From NCBI GenBank assembly GCA_964418695.1, contig CAYQMN010000002.1, positions 62,001-126,000 on the forward strand: a DNA stretch of 64,000 bases, given 5' to 3'. Numbering within the stretch: position 1 is the first letter of the stretch; every line of letters starts with the position of its first letter. A program made the translations under genes and the position numbers. Positions 54,432-62,442 of this stretch are shown piece by piece. Below the pieces are notes generated by a model. It was not told the DNA's origin, made no database searches, and saw only the letters and a program-made list of their open reading frames with translations. This DNA comes from Prado023 sp964418695. Its GTDB lineage: Bacteria; Actinomycetota; Actinomycetes; S36-B12; CAIYMF01.

Positions 54432-56432
54432 ATGAGCGGTCGGGGTGTGCGCAGGATGTGCGCGTTCGGTGCAGTCGCCGCGCTCCTGCTTGCCGGCTGC
54501 ACGCTCGCCTCGGACCGCGCGCACGAGGGCTCGGCGTCGGCTCCGACCGTGCCCGCAGGAGCTGAGTGGGTGACGGGTCTGGCTGTCTCGGTGAACGGGC
54601 CGGTCCCGGTGATCGTCGTCGACCAGTTCGGCTACCGCCCGGACGACGCCAAGGTGGCGGTTCTTCGACGTCCGGTCACCGGGTACGACGCGGGCGGCAG
54701 CTTCACCCCGTCGGCGCGGGTCGAGCTGGTGGACGCCGGATCCAATGCCGTCGTCGCGTCCGGCCCGGCTGTGACCTGGCACGACGGCGGCGTCGATCCA
54801 GTCTCGGGGGATCGGGCCTGGTGGTTCGACTTCAGCGCTGTGGACAAGCCAGGCACGTACTTCGTCCGAGACGCAGGCTCCGGCCTGCGCTCTGCGAGCT
54901 TCGGTATCGGCGGGGATGTCTACGAGCCGGTGCTTCGAGCCGCTCTGCGCACCTTCTTCTACCAACGGGCTGGTCAGGCCAAGGACGAGGACCACGCCGA
55001 TGCGGCCTGGGTCGACGGCGCCAGCCACCTCGGGGTCGGACAGGATCCCCAGGCGCGGTCTTGGCTGGCCAAGGACGACGCATCGACAGAGCGCGACCTG
55101 CGCGGGGGCTGGTACGACGCAGGCGACTACACGAAGTACACGGCGTGGCACGCTGGATACGTCCTGGCCCTGCTCCAGATCTACACCGAGCATCCCACGC
55201 TGGTCGGCGACGATCTGGGCATCCCGGAGTCGGGCAACGGCGTCTCGGACCTGCTCGACGAGGCCGTCTCGGGGCTGGACTGGCTGCTCCGCGCGCAGTT
55301 GCCGGACGGCTCGGTCCTCAGCATTGAGCATCTGGATCAGGCCAGTCCGCCCTCGGCCGCTCAAGGTCGCAGCTACTACGGTCCGGCGACCACGCATGCC
55401 AGCGCTCGTGCGGCGACGGCGATGGCGTTCGCCGCCACGGTCCTCGCGGACGAGACGAGGCCGGACCTGGCGTCGCGCTCGGACGAGCTCGTCCGTCGCG
55501 CTCGGGCTGCGTGGGAATGGTCGACGCAGCATCCCGACGTCACCTTCTTCAACAACGACGAGACCCTCCAGCCAGGGTCGGATGGTCTCGGCGGCGGTCA
55601 GCAGGAGACCGATGACGAGGGCAGGGCCGCCTCCCGGCTCGAGGCTGCCGTGGCCCTCTATGCGGCGACCGGTGACGTCGACCTGCGCCGGTACGTGATT
55701 GCCCATCTCGATACGTATCTGCCCGCTGGCTCCTCGTCGCAATGGAACGTAGACCGCCAGGAGACCCTGCTCCGGTTCGCCGCGCTTCCTGGGGTACCCG
55801 CCGACGTGCGGCGGACGATCCGGGCGGACTTTCGGCGGGCGCTGACCGACGCCAGGGCATACCTGCCGGCGGTGAGCGGCCAGGAGGACCCGTACCGCTC
55901 CCATCTGGCGCAATACACCTGGGGGAGCAACCAGTCCAAGGCCCAGGTCGGGCGCCTGCTCACGCTGGCTGAGGTGTACGGATTCGATCACGCCCTGAGT
56001 CGTCGGGCGTCGGCCGCGGCCGAGGACTTCGTGCACTACCTGCACGGCGTGAACCCGCTGGGGCTGGTTTACCTGACGAACATGCAATCCGCCGGCGCCG
56101 AGTGGTCGGCCAGCACGCTATACCACACCTGGTTCGCCGACGGCACGACCTGGGACTCGGTGACCGCCTCGACCGCGGGTCCGGCTCCCGGGTTCGTCGT
56201 CGGCGGTCCGAACCCGTACTTCGCCCCCGACGGCTGCTGCGCCGACTCGCCGGCGTGCGCGGGGCACGACAAGGCGGCATGTGCCCAGTCCTGGAGTCCG
56301 CCCCGCGAGCAGCCGCCGGCGAAGTCCTACCGTCAGTTCAACGACGGCTGGCCGGTGAACTCGTGGGAGGTCACCGAGAACAGCAACGGCTATCAAGTCG
56401 CCTATCTCCGGCTCCTCGCAGCGTTCGCGTGA
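54432..56432 (+). CDS. GH9 endoglucanase-like lipoprotein
   Basis: A 666-residue exported lipoprotein (lipobox LAGC, Cys22). An N-terminal Ig-like CelD_N domain (about 58-160, VIVVDQFGYRPDDAKVAVL) precedes an alpha/alpha-barrel GH9 domain. The nucleophile/base pair lies in GGWYDAGDYTKY, and the general acid Glu is in the C-terminal NSWEVTENSNGYQVAYL segment. GH9 enzymes cut beta-1,4-glucans. Being inside a Wzx/Wzy operon, it more likely edits the cell's own polymer than degrades plant cellulose; this is inference. It starts 12 nt after the GT2 gene. Confidence 0.9.
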   Translation: MSGRGVRRMCAFGAVAALLLAGCTLASDRAHEGSASAPTVPAGAEWVTGLAVSVNGPVPVIVVDQFGYRPDDAKVAVLRRPVTGYDAGGSFTPSARVELVDAGSNAVVASGPAVTWHDGGVDPVSGDRAWWFDFSAVDKPGTYFVRDAGSGLRSASFGIGGDVYEPVLRAALRTFFYQRAGQAKDEDHADAAWVDGASHLGVGQDPQARSWLAKDDASTERDLRGGWYDAGDYTKYTAWHAGYVLALLQIYTEHPTLVGDDLGIPESGNGVSDLLDEAVSGLDWLLRAQLPDGSVLSIEHLDQASPPSAAQGRSYYGPATTHASARAATAMAFAATVLADETRPDLASRSDELVRRARAAWEWSTQHPDVTFFNNDETLQPGSDGLGGGQQETDDEGRAASRLEAAVALYAATGDVDLRRYVIAHLDTYLPAGSSSQWNVDRQETLLRFAALPGVPADVRRTIRADFRRALTDARAYLPAVSGQEDPYRSHLAQYTWGSNQSKAQVGRLLTLAEVYGFDHALSRRASAAAEDFVHYLHGVNPLGLVYLTNMQSAGAEWSASTLYHTWFADGTTWDSVTASTAGPAPGFVVGGPNPYFAPDGCCADSPACAGHDKAACAQSWSPPREQPPAKSYRQFNDGWPVNSWEVTENSNGYQVAYLRLLAAFA

Positions 56433-56473
56433 AGCCGCCCCATTCACCCCATTCCCAGATGGAGGGACCTCAC

Positions 56474-57715
56474 ATGAGCACGAGCACGCAACATCAGGCG
56501 GCATCTCTGCCCGGCGTGCGCAGCCGGCCGCATCACTGGACCGGAGTGTCTGGAATGCGCCAATTGCGGCGCGCGGAGATGGTCGGCCGCGAGGTCCAAG
56601 TGACCGGGCGGGTCCTGGTCCGAGGCAGGGGCGAGGTCGTCATCGGTGACGGAGTGATCCTCGACGCCGGGGAGGCGCCGATCGAGCTGCTCGCCGCCAC
56701 CGGGGGCCGCCTCGAGCTTGAGGCCGGCGTCTACGTCGGGCCTGGCGCCTCTCTGGAGGCCGGGAAGGCAGTGACCGTGCGCGCGGGGGCGGTGGTTGGG
56801 CCCTACGCCAAGGTCCTGGACAACAACTGGCACGGTACGAGCGACCGCGGGGGCAGGCCGGAGTCCACCCCTGTCGTGATCGGGGTGGGGGCGCGAGTGG
56901 GTGCGCGCGCCACGATGGTGCCCGGCGCGACGCTCGGCGACGGATCCGTGCTCGCTGACGACTCGGTGCTCTCCGGGCGCGTCCCGGCGGGTGTGGTGGT
57001 GGCCGGGGTGCCCGCTCGGCTCGTCCGCAAGCTTGCAGACCGCGAGCAGCCGGAGCCGGCGGCGTGGCTGCCGGGCCCGGGCCGGATCCCGGTCGAGCCG
57101 TTCCGCCAAGTCTCGGATCGGCCGACCGTCGTCGACCGGGCGACCCTGCGCGCCCTCGGACTCTACGAGGACCTCGAACGACTGCCGATGCCCGCCGGTG
57201 GACACCCGATCCTGGCTCGCATCGAGCTGGCCGCGGCCCGGCTGAACGGCCGGCGTCGCTTGCGCTCTGCGCAGCAGTCCCGCCGGGCTGTGGTGCACGG
57301 TGGTTTGGAAGTGCGCAATGCGGGCAGGCTGCATCTGGGGGAGGGCTGTGGGTTCGCTGGTGGTCCCGTCGCCTCGTGCCTGGACGTCGGTTCCGGGGCG
57401 ACCTTGAGCATCGGTGCGGACGCGGTGATCAACTACGGTGTGCTGATCCGCGCCAAGGAGTCCATCCGGATCGGTCGGAGGCTCCTCATGGGCTCGCGCA
57501 GCCTCATCCTTGACACCCTCGACGGGGTGACCGCGCCGGTCATCGTCGGTGACGATGTGTGGCTCGCACACGGCGTCACAGTGCTGCCGGGAGTGACCAT
57601 CGGGGATGGCGCGGCGGTCTCGGCGGGGACGGTCGTGGACCGGGACGTGCCGGCCGGCTCGCTGGCCGTCGGCTCACCGCCGAAGTTCCGCCCTCTGCCC
57701 GCTGTCCGCAAGTAG
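56474..57715 (+). CDS. Double left-handed beta-helix acyltransferase
   Basis: A 413-residue fusion of two hexapeptide-repeat acyltransferase domains. The first spans about 40-190 (VVIGDGVILDAGEAP to VPAGVVVAGVPARLVRK) and the second about 265-410 (LEVRNAGRLHLGEGC to VPAGSLAVGSPPKFRPL). A Pro-rich spacer with a short helical region joins them. Single-domain members acetylate sugars; a tandem form could modify two positions or trimerise internally. ATG 56474 has GGAGGG 7 nt upstream. Last gene of the + strand operon. Confidence 0.82.
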   Translation: MSTSTQHQAASLPGVRSRPHHWTGVSGMRQLRRAEMVGREVQVTGRVLVRGRGEVVIGDGVILDAGEAPIELLAATGGRLELEAGVYVGPGASLEAGKAVTVRAGAVVGPYAKVLDNNWHGTSDRGGRPESTPVVIGVGARVGARATMVPGATLGDGSVLADDSVLSGRVPAGVVVAGVPARLVRKLADREQPEPAAWLPGPGRIPVEPFRQVSDRPTVVDRATLRALGLYEDLERLPMPAGGHPILARIELAAARLNGRRRLRSAQQSRRAVVHGGLEVRNAGRLHLGEGCGFAGGPVASCLDVGSGATLSIGADAVINYGVLIRAKESIRIGRRLLMGSRSLILDTLDGVTAPVIVGDDVWLAHGVTVLPGVTIGDGAAVSAGTVVDRDVPAGSLAVGSPPKFRPLPAVRK

Positions 57716-57847
57716 GCGTCACGCGACAGCAGCACCTGACGGGTCTGTCATGCAGAGTGATCCAGTGGCTCTCGCGGCGCGCTTCCTCGGCGTCGGGCTG
57801 AATGCCGAGATCATCCACACAGACGAATGCCGGGGCTCCAGAAGCCG

Positions 57848-57883
57848 GAAGCGGTGATGCCGGGATCTCGGCACCACCGCTTC
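57848..57883. terminator. Bidirectional terminator between the two polysaccharide operons
   Basis: A 15-bp stem with one mismatch (57848-57862 with 57869-57883) and a 6-nt loop, placed between the convergent operon ends. Confidence 0.75.
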
Positions 57884-57904
57884 GAGCTGATTGCGCTTGA
57901 CGAC

Positions 57905-58789
57905 TCAGCTTACGTGAGCGACCAGGGCTAGGAACTTGGCCGCGGCGACCTGCGAGCCCGTGGCGTTGAGGTGTCCAGGGTCGGCGGCATATTCCGGCGC
58001 CAGGGCGTAGTAGGTCGACCCCTGGTACTCGCCGGACACCCGGGAGCCGTCCGGGGCGGTGGACTCGATCGCGGCCAGGTCGAACAGCCGGCCGGTGTGA
58101 CCGTAGGTGTCTCGAACCAGCTGGTTGTACCGCTCCCGGACCACGTTGTCGGCGGCCACCGGGTCGGGCCGGCCGAGAAGCCCCTTGACGCTGGCCTTCC
58201 AGCCGGAGGCCTCAGTGGTCAGGGGCGTGGTGATGTAGAGGAACGTGACGTCTGGGAAGTCCTGTTCGAGTGCCGCCATGGTCTTCTGGTACTGGCTGAA
58301 GAGGGCCTCGACATCGGTGGAGTCAGTGAAGTCGACGTAGCACAGCTTCATGGCCGCGATGCCTACGTTCTCGGCCAGCCCGCTGCGAAGCTTCGAGTCG
58401 AAGTCGGCGATCTTGTCGAGCGGCTTCGTGTTCTCGCCGATGTAGGCATGGGCCAGGACACCACCGGACGCTGTGCCGACGGCTGTCGGATCCGACGTGA
58501 TCGCAGGTGCCGTCATGCCCTCGGCGGCGTAGACGGCCGCGACCCCGTCGAGCAGGTTGGCGCCGACTGACTGGTGGCCGAAGAACACCCGGGCGCCTGC
58601 GGCGGTGCGCAGCTGCTCCGGCGAGACCGACTCGGTGGGGGCGACGGACACTGACTCTTCTCCCTTCGGTCCGAGCAGCCAGGCCATGGCCACTCCGAGC
58701 AGGGCGACGACGCCGAGCAGCCCGGCGACGCGTGCCCCCGTTCGTCTGTTGGTTCGAGACCCGATGGTCTCGGTTCGCGATGTGGTCAC
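57905..58789 (-). CDS. Membrane-anchored SGNH-like hydrolase of the FGHQSVG type
   Basis: A 294-residue protein with a signal anchor (about 20-40) and the same hydrolase-like domain as the protein at 32748: VFFGHQSVGANLLDG (68-82), MKLCYVDF, LYITTPLTT and the C-terminal DPGHLNATG with His about 273. Pairwise likeness of these motifs is high, but the basic N-terminal domain is absent. It would act outside the membrane, perhaps as an esterase or acyl-transferase on the glycan. GTG 58789; 31 nt after the NAD-synthase gene, so last in the - strand operon. Confidence 0.78.
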   Translation of the reverse strand: MTTSRTETIGSRTNRRTGARVAGLLGVVALLGVAMAWLLGPKGEESVSVAPTESVSPEQLRTAAGARVFFGHQSVGANLLDGVAAVYAAEGMTAPAITSDPTAVGTASGGVLAHAYIGENTKPLDKIADFDSKLRSGLAENVGIAAMKLCYVDFTDSTDVEALFSQYQKTMAALEQDFPDVTFLYITTPLTTEASGWKASVKGLLGRPDPVAADNVVRERYNQLVRDTYGHTGRLFDLAAIESTAPDGSRVSGEYQGSTYYALAPEYAADPGHLNATGSQVAAAKFLALVAHVS

Positions 58790-58820
58790 GGCCCGCCCTT
58801 CCCGGCGAATCGAGTGGTTC

Positions 58821-59819
58821 TCAGTGATGGATCTCCGGGACCTCAGCGGCCAACCGCGGTCCCATGTGCAGGTACTCGGTCGTGCGCCGCTTCTGCAGGA
58901 TGTCGCGGTACACCCGCTGCACCTGCTCGACGGTCAGGTCGGTGGCCTCGGCCACGGCCTGAACCGGCACGTCGTTGTTCAGGCCGTAGAGGCACAGATC
59001 CATCCGCTGGTAGGGCAGCGAGAAGTAGAACTCGTCCTGGCCCTGCGGCAGCGAGTAGGTGTCGGTGGTCGACGGCCTGGCGCTGACCCCCTTCGGCACG
59101 CCGAGGAAGTCGGCCATCGCGTAGACCTGCGTCTTGTACAGGTGCGCGATCGGCTTGATGTCGGCAGAGCCGTCGCCGAGCTTGACGAAGAACCCCTGGT
59201 CGTACTCCAGCCGGTTCGGGGTACCGGTGGTCACGAAGTTCAGCCGGTCGGCGTGGTAGTACTCCAGCGCCTTGCGGGTGCGCTGCTTGAAGTTCGTCGC
59301 CGCCACGATCCCCAGGTATGCCTGGGTGGTCAGTCGATGCCGCGTGATGGTGCCGTCGGGCGCCTGGACCACGATCGAGTACAGCCGCAGGGCATCGGTG
59401 TCGACGACGCTGGGCAGCACGATCTTGGACAGGTAGCCCGGTCCGTACTCGGGGACGACGGTGCGGATGGCGTCGTCGCGCCGCTGGTAGCAGCCGTACG
59501 CGTCCAGGATCCCGGAGAGCTCCTCGAGAACCGAGTCGAACCCGAACGCGGTCGAGACCGACGTGCTCAGGTCCAGGGTGTCCGAGGCGCTGTCGCGCTC
59601 GGGCATGTGCAGGCCGAAGACGCGCTGCGGGCCCAAGGCCCGCACACACAGGCCGGCGACGACGCTCGAGTCGATCCCTCCGGACAGTGCGACGACCGCT
59701 CCCTTGCGGCGGGCGCGAGTGACGTAGTCGGTGATCTGCGCGCAGATCCGGTCGGCCTCGGCCTCGAGGTCGAGCTCGAGGGTCGCCGGGCCAAAGGCGG
59801 TGGTGGACAGGGCGGTCAT
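58821..59819 (-). CDS. nadE: Ammonia-dependent NAD synthase family protein
   Basis: A 332-residue ATP-pyrophosphatase of the NadE family lacking a nitrilase (glutaminase) domain. The PP-loop SGGIDSS is at 46-52; VPEYGPGYLSKIVLPS and FVTTGTPNRLEYDQGFFVKLGDGSADIKPIAHLYKTQVY match NadE substrate segments. Normally it amidates nicotinate adenine dinucleotide; here, inside a polysaccharide operon and overlapping an asparagine synthase gene, it may amidate another adenylated carboxylate. A housekeeping NadE elsewhere cannot be checked from this window. Confidence 0.85.
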   Translation of the reverse strand: MTALSTTAFGPATLELDLEAEADRICAQITDYVTRARRKGAVVALSGGIDSSVVAGLCVRALGPQRVFGLHMPERDSASDTLDLSTSVSTAFGFDSVLEELSGILDAYGCYQRRDDAIRTVVPEYGPGYLSKIVLPSVVDTDALRLYSIVVQAPDGTITRHRLTTQAYLGIVAATNFKQRTRKALEYYHADRLNFVTTGTPNRLEYDQGFFVKLGDGSADIKPIAHLYKTQVYAMADFLGVPKGVSARPSTTDTYSLPQGQDEFYFSLPYQRMDLCLYGLNNDVPVQAVAEATDLTVEQVQRVYRDILQKRRTTEYLHMGPRLAAEVPEIHH

Positions 59820-61819
59820 GCAGGGCTCCGTTCGTGGGTGCGTGCGCGCAGGTCGTGCACGATCATGGGCTGAGGGGCGGGGATCGCGGGTCCGGCGCCG
59901 TCGCCGCTGACCAGCTGGTGGTGCATCAGCTGGGTCGAGACGACCGCCAGGACCCGCATGTTGTCGGTGTTGCTCATCCGGGAGCCGCCCGTGCGCGCGC
60001 ACTTGGCGAACAGGCCGGCCACCCGCTCTGGGTGGAAGATGCCTGCCTCGCGCAGCGCCTGCGGGTCGGCGATCAGATCCCACCACTGCGGCGGGGTGGG
60101 GCCGGCGAAGAAGCTGGCAGCGTCGGGTGCCCGGTAGGGCTGCTTGGGCCGGGTCAGGATCTCCTCGGGCACGAGGTCGGCGAAGGCCCGCTTGAGGATG
60201 TGCTTCTCGTCCAGGCCCAAGAGCTTGTGCGCCGCCGGCAGCGTCGAGGCCAACTCGACGACGTCGCGGTCCAGGAACGGGAAGCGTCCCTCGACCGAGT
60301 TGCCCATGAGCATCCGGTCACCCTGCGGCGCGAGGATGTAGCCGGCCAGCAGGGTGGTCATCTCCAGCCATTGAGCGCGGCTCAGTGGATCCCAGTCCTT
60401 CGACCCGGTGGGCATCGCCTCGATCAGCTCCTGCCCGTCCAGGCCGGTCAGGCCCGCCTGCAGTTCCGGGGAGAGCAGGGCGCGCAGGGTGGACGTCGAA
60501 TCCCAGCGCGGTCGATGCGAGAGTGCAGGGTCCTCGGCGTCGAGGTTGCGTCCGAAGAACTCGCGCGCGAAGGCGGGTGCCGCCCCCGGAGACCTCGCCA
60601 TCCAGGGGTAGAGCAGCTCCGCAGCCCGGGCTCGCTTGGCCGATCCCGGATCGCGTGCCCAGAACCGTCGCACCGCGGCCTCGCGGAAGATGTCGTAGCC
60701 AGCCAGGACCTCGTCTGCACCCTCACCGGTGACCACGACCTTGTAGCCGCTGTCGCGGACCAGCCGGGAGAGCAGGAACAGCGGCGCCGGGGCGGCGCGC
60801 AGCAGCGGGGTCTCGGCGTGCCAGATGACCTCGGGGAACACCTCGGCGATGTCCGCCGGAGAGACCACGATGTCGTGGTGCTCGGTGCCCAGCTTCTGGA
60901 CCATCTGCCGCTGGTATCCGCCTTCGTCGAACTCCTTGTCGTCGAAGCGCAGGGAGAAGGTGTGCACCGGGGTGTCTGTGTAGCGGGCGATGACCGAGGC
61001 GGTGATCGAGGAGTCGATCCCGCCGGACAGGTAGGCGCCCACCGGGACGTCGCTGCGCAGGAAGCGCAGCCGGGTGGCCTCGATGAGGCGCTCGCGCAAG
61101 GCCTCGGCGTTGGTGCCCAGATCGGTGCTCGGCTCCTGCCCGCGGGCGGGGAAGTCGATCGTCCAGTAGGGAACGGAGCGCAGCCCGTCGGCGTCGAAGG
61201 TGGCGACATGGCCGGGTGGGAGCTGGTGGATCCCTTCCATGACGGTCCGCGGCGCCACGCAGGACCAGTAGGTCATGGTCTGCTCCAGGCCCACCGGGTC
61301 CCAGCGTCGAGGCACTGCCGGATCGGCCAGGAGCGCCTTGATCTCCGAGGCGAACAACAGACGCGAACCGGAGGTCGTGTAGTACAGGGGACGCACGCCG
61401 AGTCGGTCGCGGGACAGCACGAGCCGGCGGGTCCGGCGGTCCCAGAGCCCGATCGCCCACTGGCCGTTGAACCGGCTGAAGCAGTCCTCGCCCCACTGCT
61501 CCCAGGCGTGGACGATCACTTCGGTGTCGCTGGACGTGGTGAAGGTGTGGCCCAGCCTGCGCAGCTGCTCGCCGAGCTCGACGTAGTTGAAGATCTCGCC
61601 GTTGAACGTGATCCAGAGCGAGCCGTCCTCGTTGCACAGGGGCTGCGCTCCGCCGGCCTGGTCGATGATCGCCAGCCGGGTGTGCCCAAGGACCGCGCGG
61701 TCGTCGACCAGCATTCCGCTCCCGTCGGGGCCGCGGTGGTGCAGCCGACCGAGCATCGCTTCTACCAAGCCGGGGTCCGGCGCCTGTGACAGGTCGACGA
61801 TCCCGCAGATGCCGCACAT
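59816..61819 (-). CDS. asnB: Glutamine-hydrolysing asparagine synthase family protein
   Basis: A 667-residue class II amidotransferase. The nucleophile Cys2 is in MCGICG, the glutaminase domain includes TFNGEIFNY and HHRGPDG, and the synthetase domain has the PP-loop YLSGGIDSS and VVTGEGADEVLAGYD. It ends with a longer C-terminal region than basic AsnB. In surface-glycan loci AsnB-like proteins often amidate uronic acids, which is likely here but unproven. Its ATG overlaps the AcpS-like stop and its end overlaps nadE, so stoichiometric production is expected. Confidence 0.9.
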   Translation of the reverse strand: MCGICGIVDLSQAPDPGLVEAMLGRLHHRGPDGSGMLVDDRAVLGHTRLAIIDQAGGAQPLCNEDGSLWITFNGEIFNYVELGEQLRRLGHTFTTSSDTEVIVHAWEQWGEDCFSRFNGQWAIGLWDRRTRRLVLSRDRLGVRPLYYTTSGSRLLFASEIKALLADPAVPRRWDPVGLEQTMTYWSCVAPRTVMEGIHQLPPGHVATFDADGLRSVPYWTIDFPARGQEPSTDLGTNAEALRERLIEATRLRFLRSDVPVGAYLSGGIDSSITASVIARYTDTPVHTFSLRFDDKEFDEGGYQRQMVQKLGTEHHDIVVSPADIAEVFPEVIWHAETPLLRAAPAPLFLLSRLVRDSGYKVVVTGEGADEVLAGYDIFREAAVRRFWARDPGSAKRARAAELLYPWMARSPGAAPAFAREFFGRNLDAEDPALSHRPRWDSTSTLRALLSPELQAGLTGLDGQELIEAMPTGSKDWDPLSRAQWLEMTTLLAGYILAPQGDRMLMGNSVEGRFPFLDRDVVELASTLPAAHKLLGLDEKHILKRAFADLVPEEILTRPKQPYRAPDAASFFAGPTPPQWWDLIADPQALREAGIFHPERVAGLFAKCARTGGSRMSNTDNMRVLAVVSTQLMHHQLVSGDGAGPAIPAPQPMIVHDLRARTHERSPA

Positions 61820-62442
61820 CAGTGCGTCGCCCCCGTCCCTCGCACCGCCGCCTCGATGCTGGCCGCGTCGGCCAGCACTCGCGGGTCGAGCTGGTCGTCT
61901 GACAGAACCGATCCGGTCAGCTCCTCGACCAGAATGGCCGTGCGCAGCGCGCCCAGCTCGGGGTCGTCGTCCTGGCCGACCCAGTGGCGCAGGTCGGCCA
62001 GGAGGCCACCGACCTGCTCGGCAATGCGGCTCGTCCCACCCTGGTCGACCGACTCCTGCGTGCCGCCCGGCGGGACCGACTCCAGCACCACGCTGGCCAC
62101 GGCGTTGTCGTCGCTGTGCGATAGCGAGACGTGCCAGACGACCGAGGCCGGCACCCGGTCGGCGAGCTCGCCGTGCAGGCGGATCCCGGGGACGCCGCGG
62201 TCGAGCACCACCTCGATGTCACGCCAGGGAACCGGTCGCTCCAGGTCCAGCCGCAGCGCCTTGGCCACAGCCTCCTTGGCCGCGAGCCGGGCCGCGAGGT
62301 GGCGGGCTGGGTGTGCCTTCCCCAGGCAGTACGCCGCCTCCGTCTCGGTGAACCAGCGCCGTACGAATCCCTGCCCCCGCGCCCCCACGAGGTCGGTCAG
62401 GCGGTGCACCGCGACGATGTCGGTCCCGATTCCGAGGATCAT
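61819..62442 (-). CDS. AcpS-like phosphopantetheinyl transferase with ACP-like C-terminal tail
   Basis: A 207-residue protein. Residues 1-125 form a holo-ACP synthase: GIGTDIV (metal-binding Asp8) and RLAAKEAVAKAL, which attaches 4'-phosphopantetheine to carrier proteins. The last 75 residues, including ILVEELTGSVLSDDQLDPRVLADAASIEAAV, look like the second half of an acyl carrier protein, but the DSL serine is missing (ALRTA instead). It may be a docking or pseudo-carrier domain. ATGA overlaps with both neighbours. Confidence 0.8.
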   Translation of the reverse strand: MILGIGTDIVAVHRLTDLVGARGQGFVRRWFTETEAAYCLGKAHPARHLAARLAAKEAVAKALRLDLERPVPWRDIEVVLDRGVPGIRLHGELADRVPASVVWHVSLSHSDDNAVASVVLESVPPGGTQESVDQGGTSRIAEQVGGLLADLRHWVGQDDDPELGALRTAILVEELTGSVLSDDQLDPRVLADAASIEAAVRGTGATH

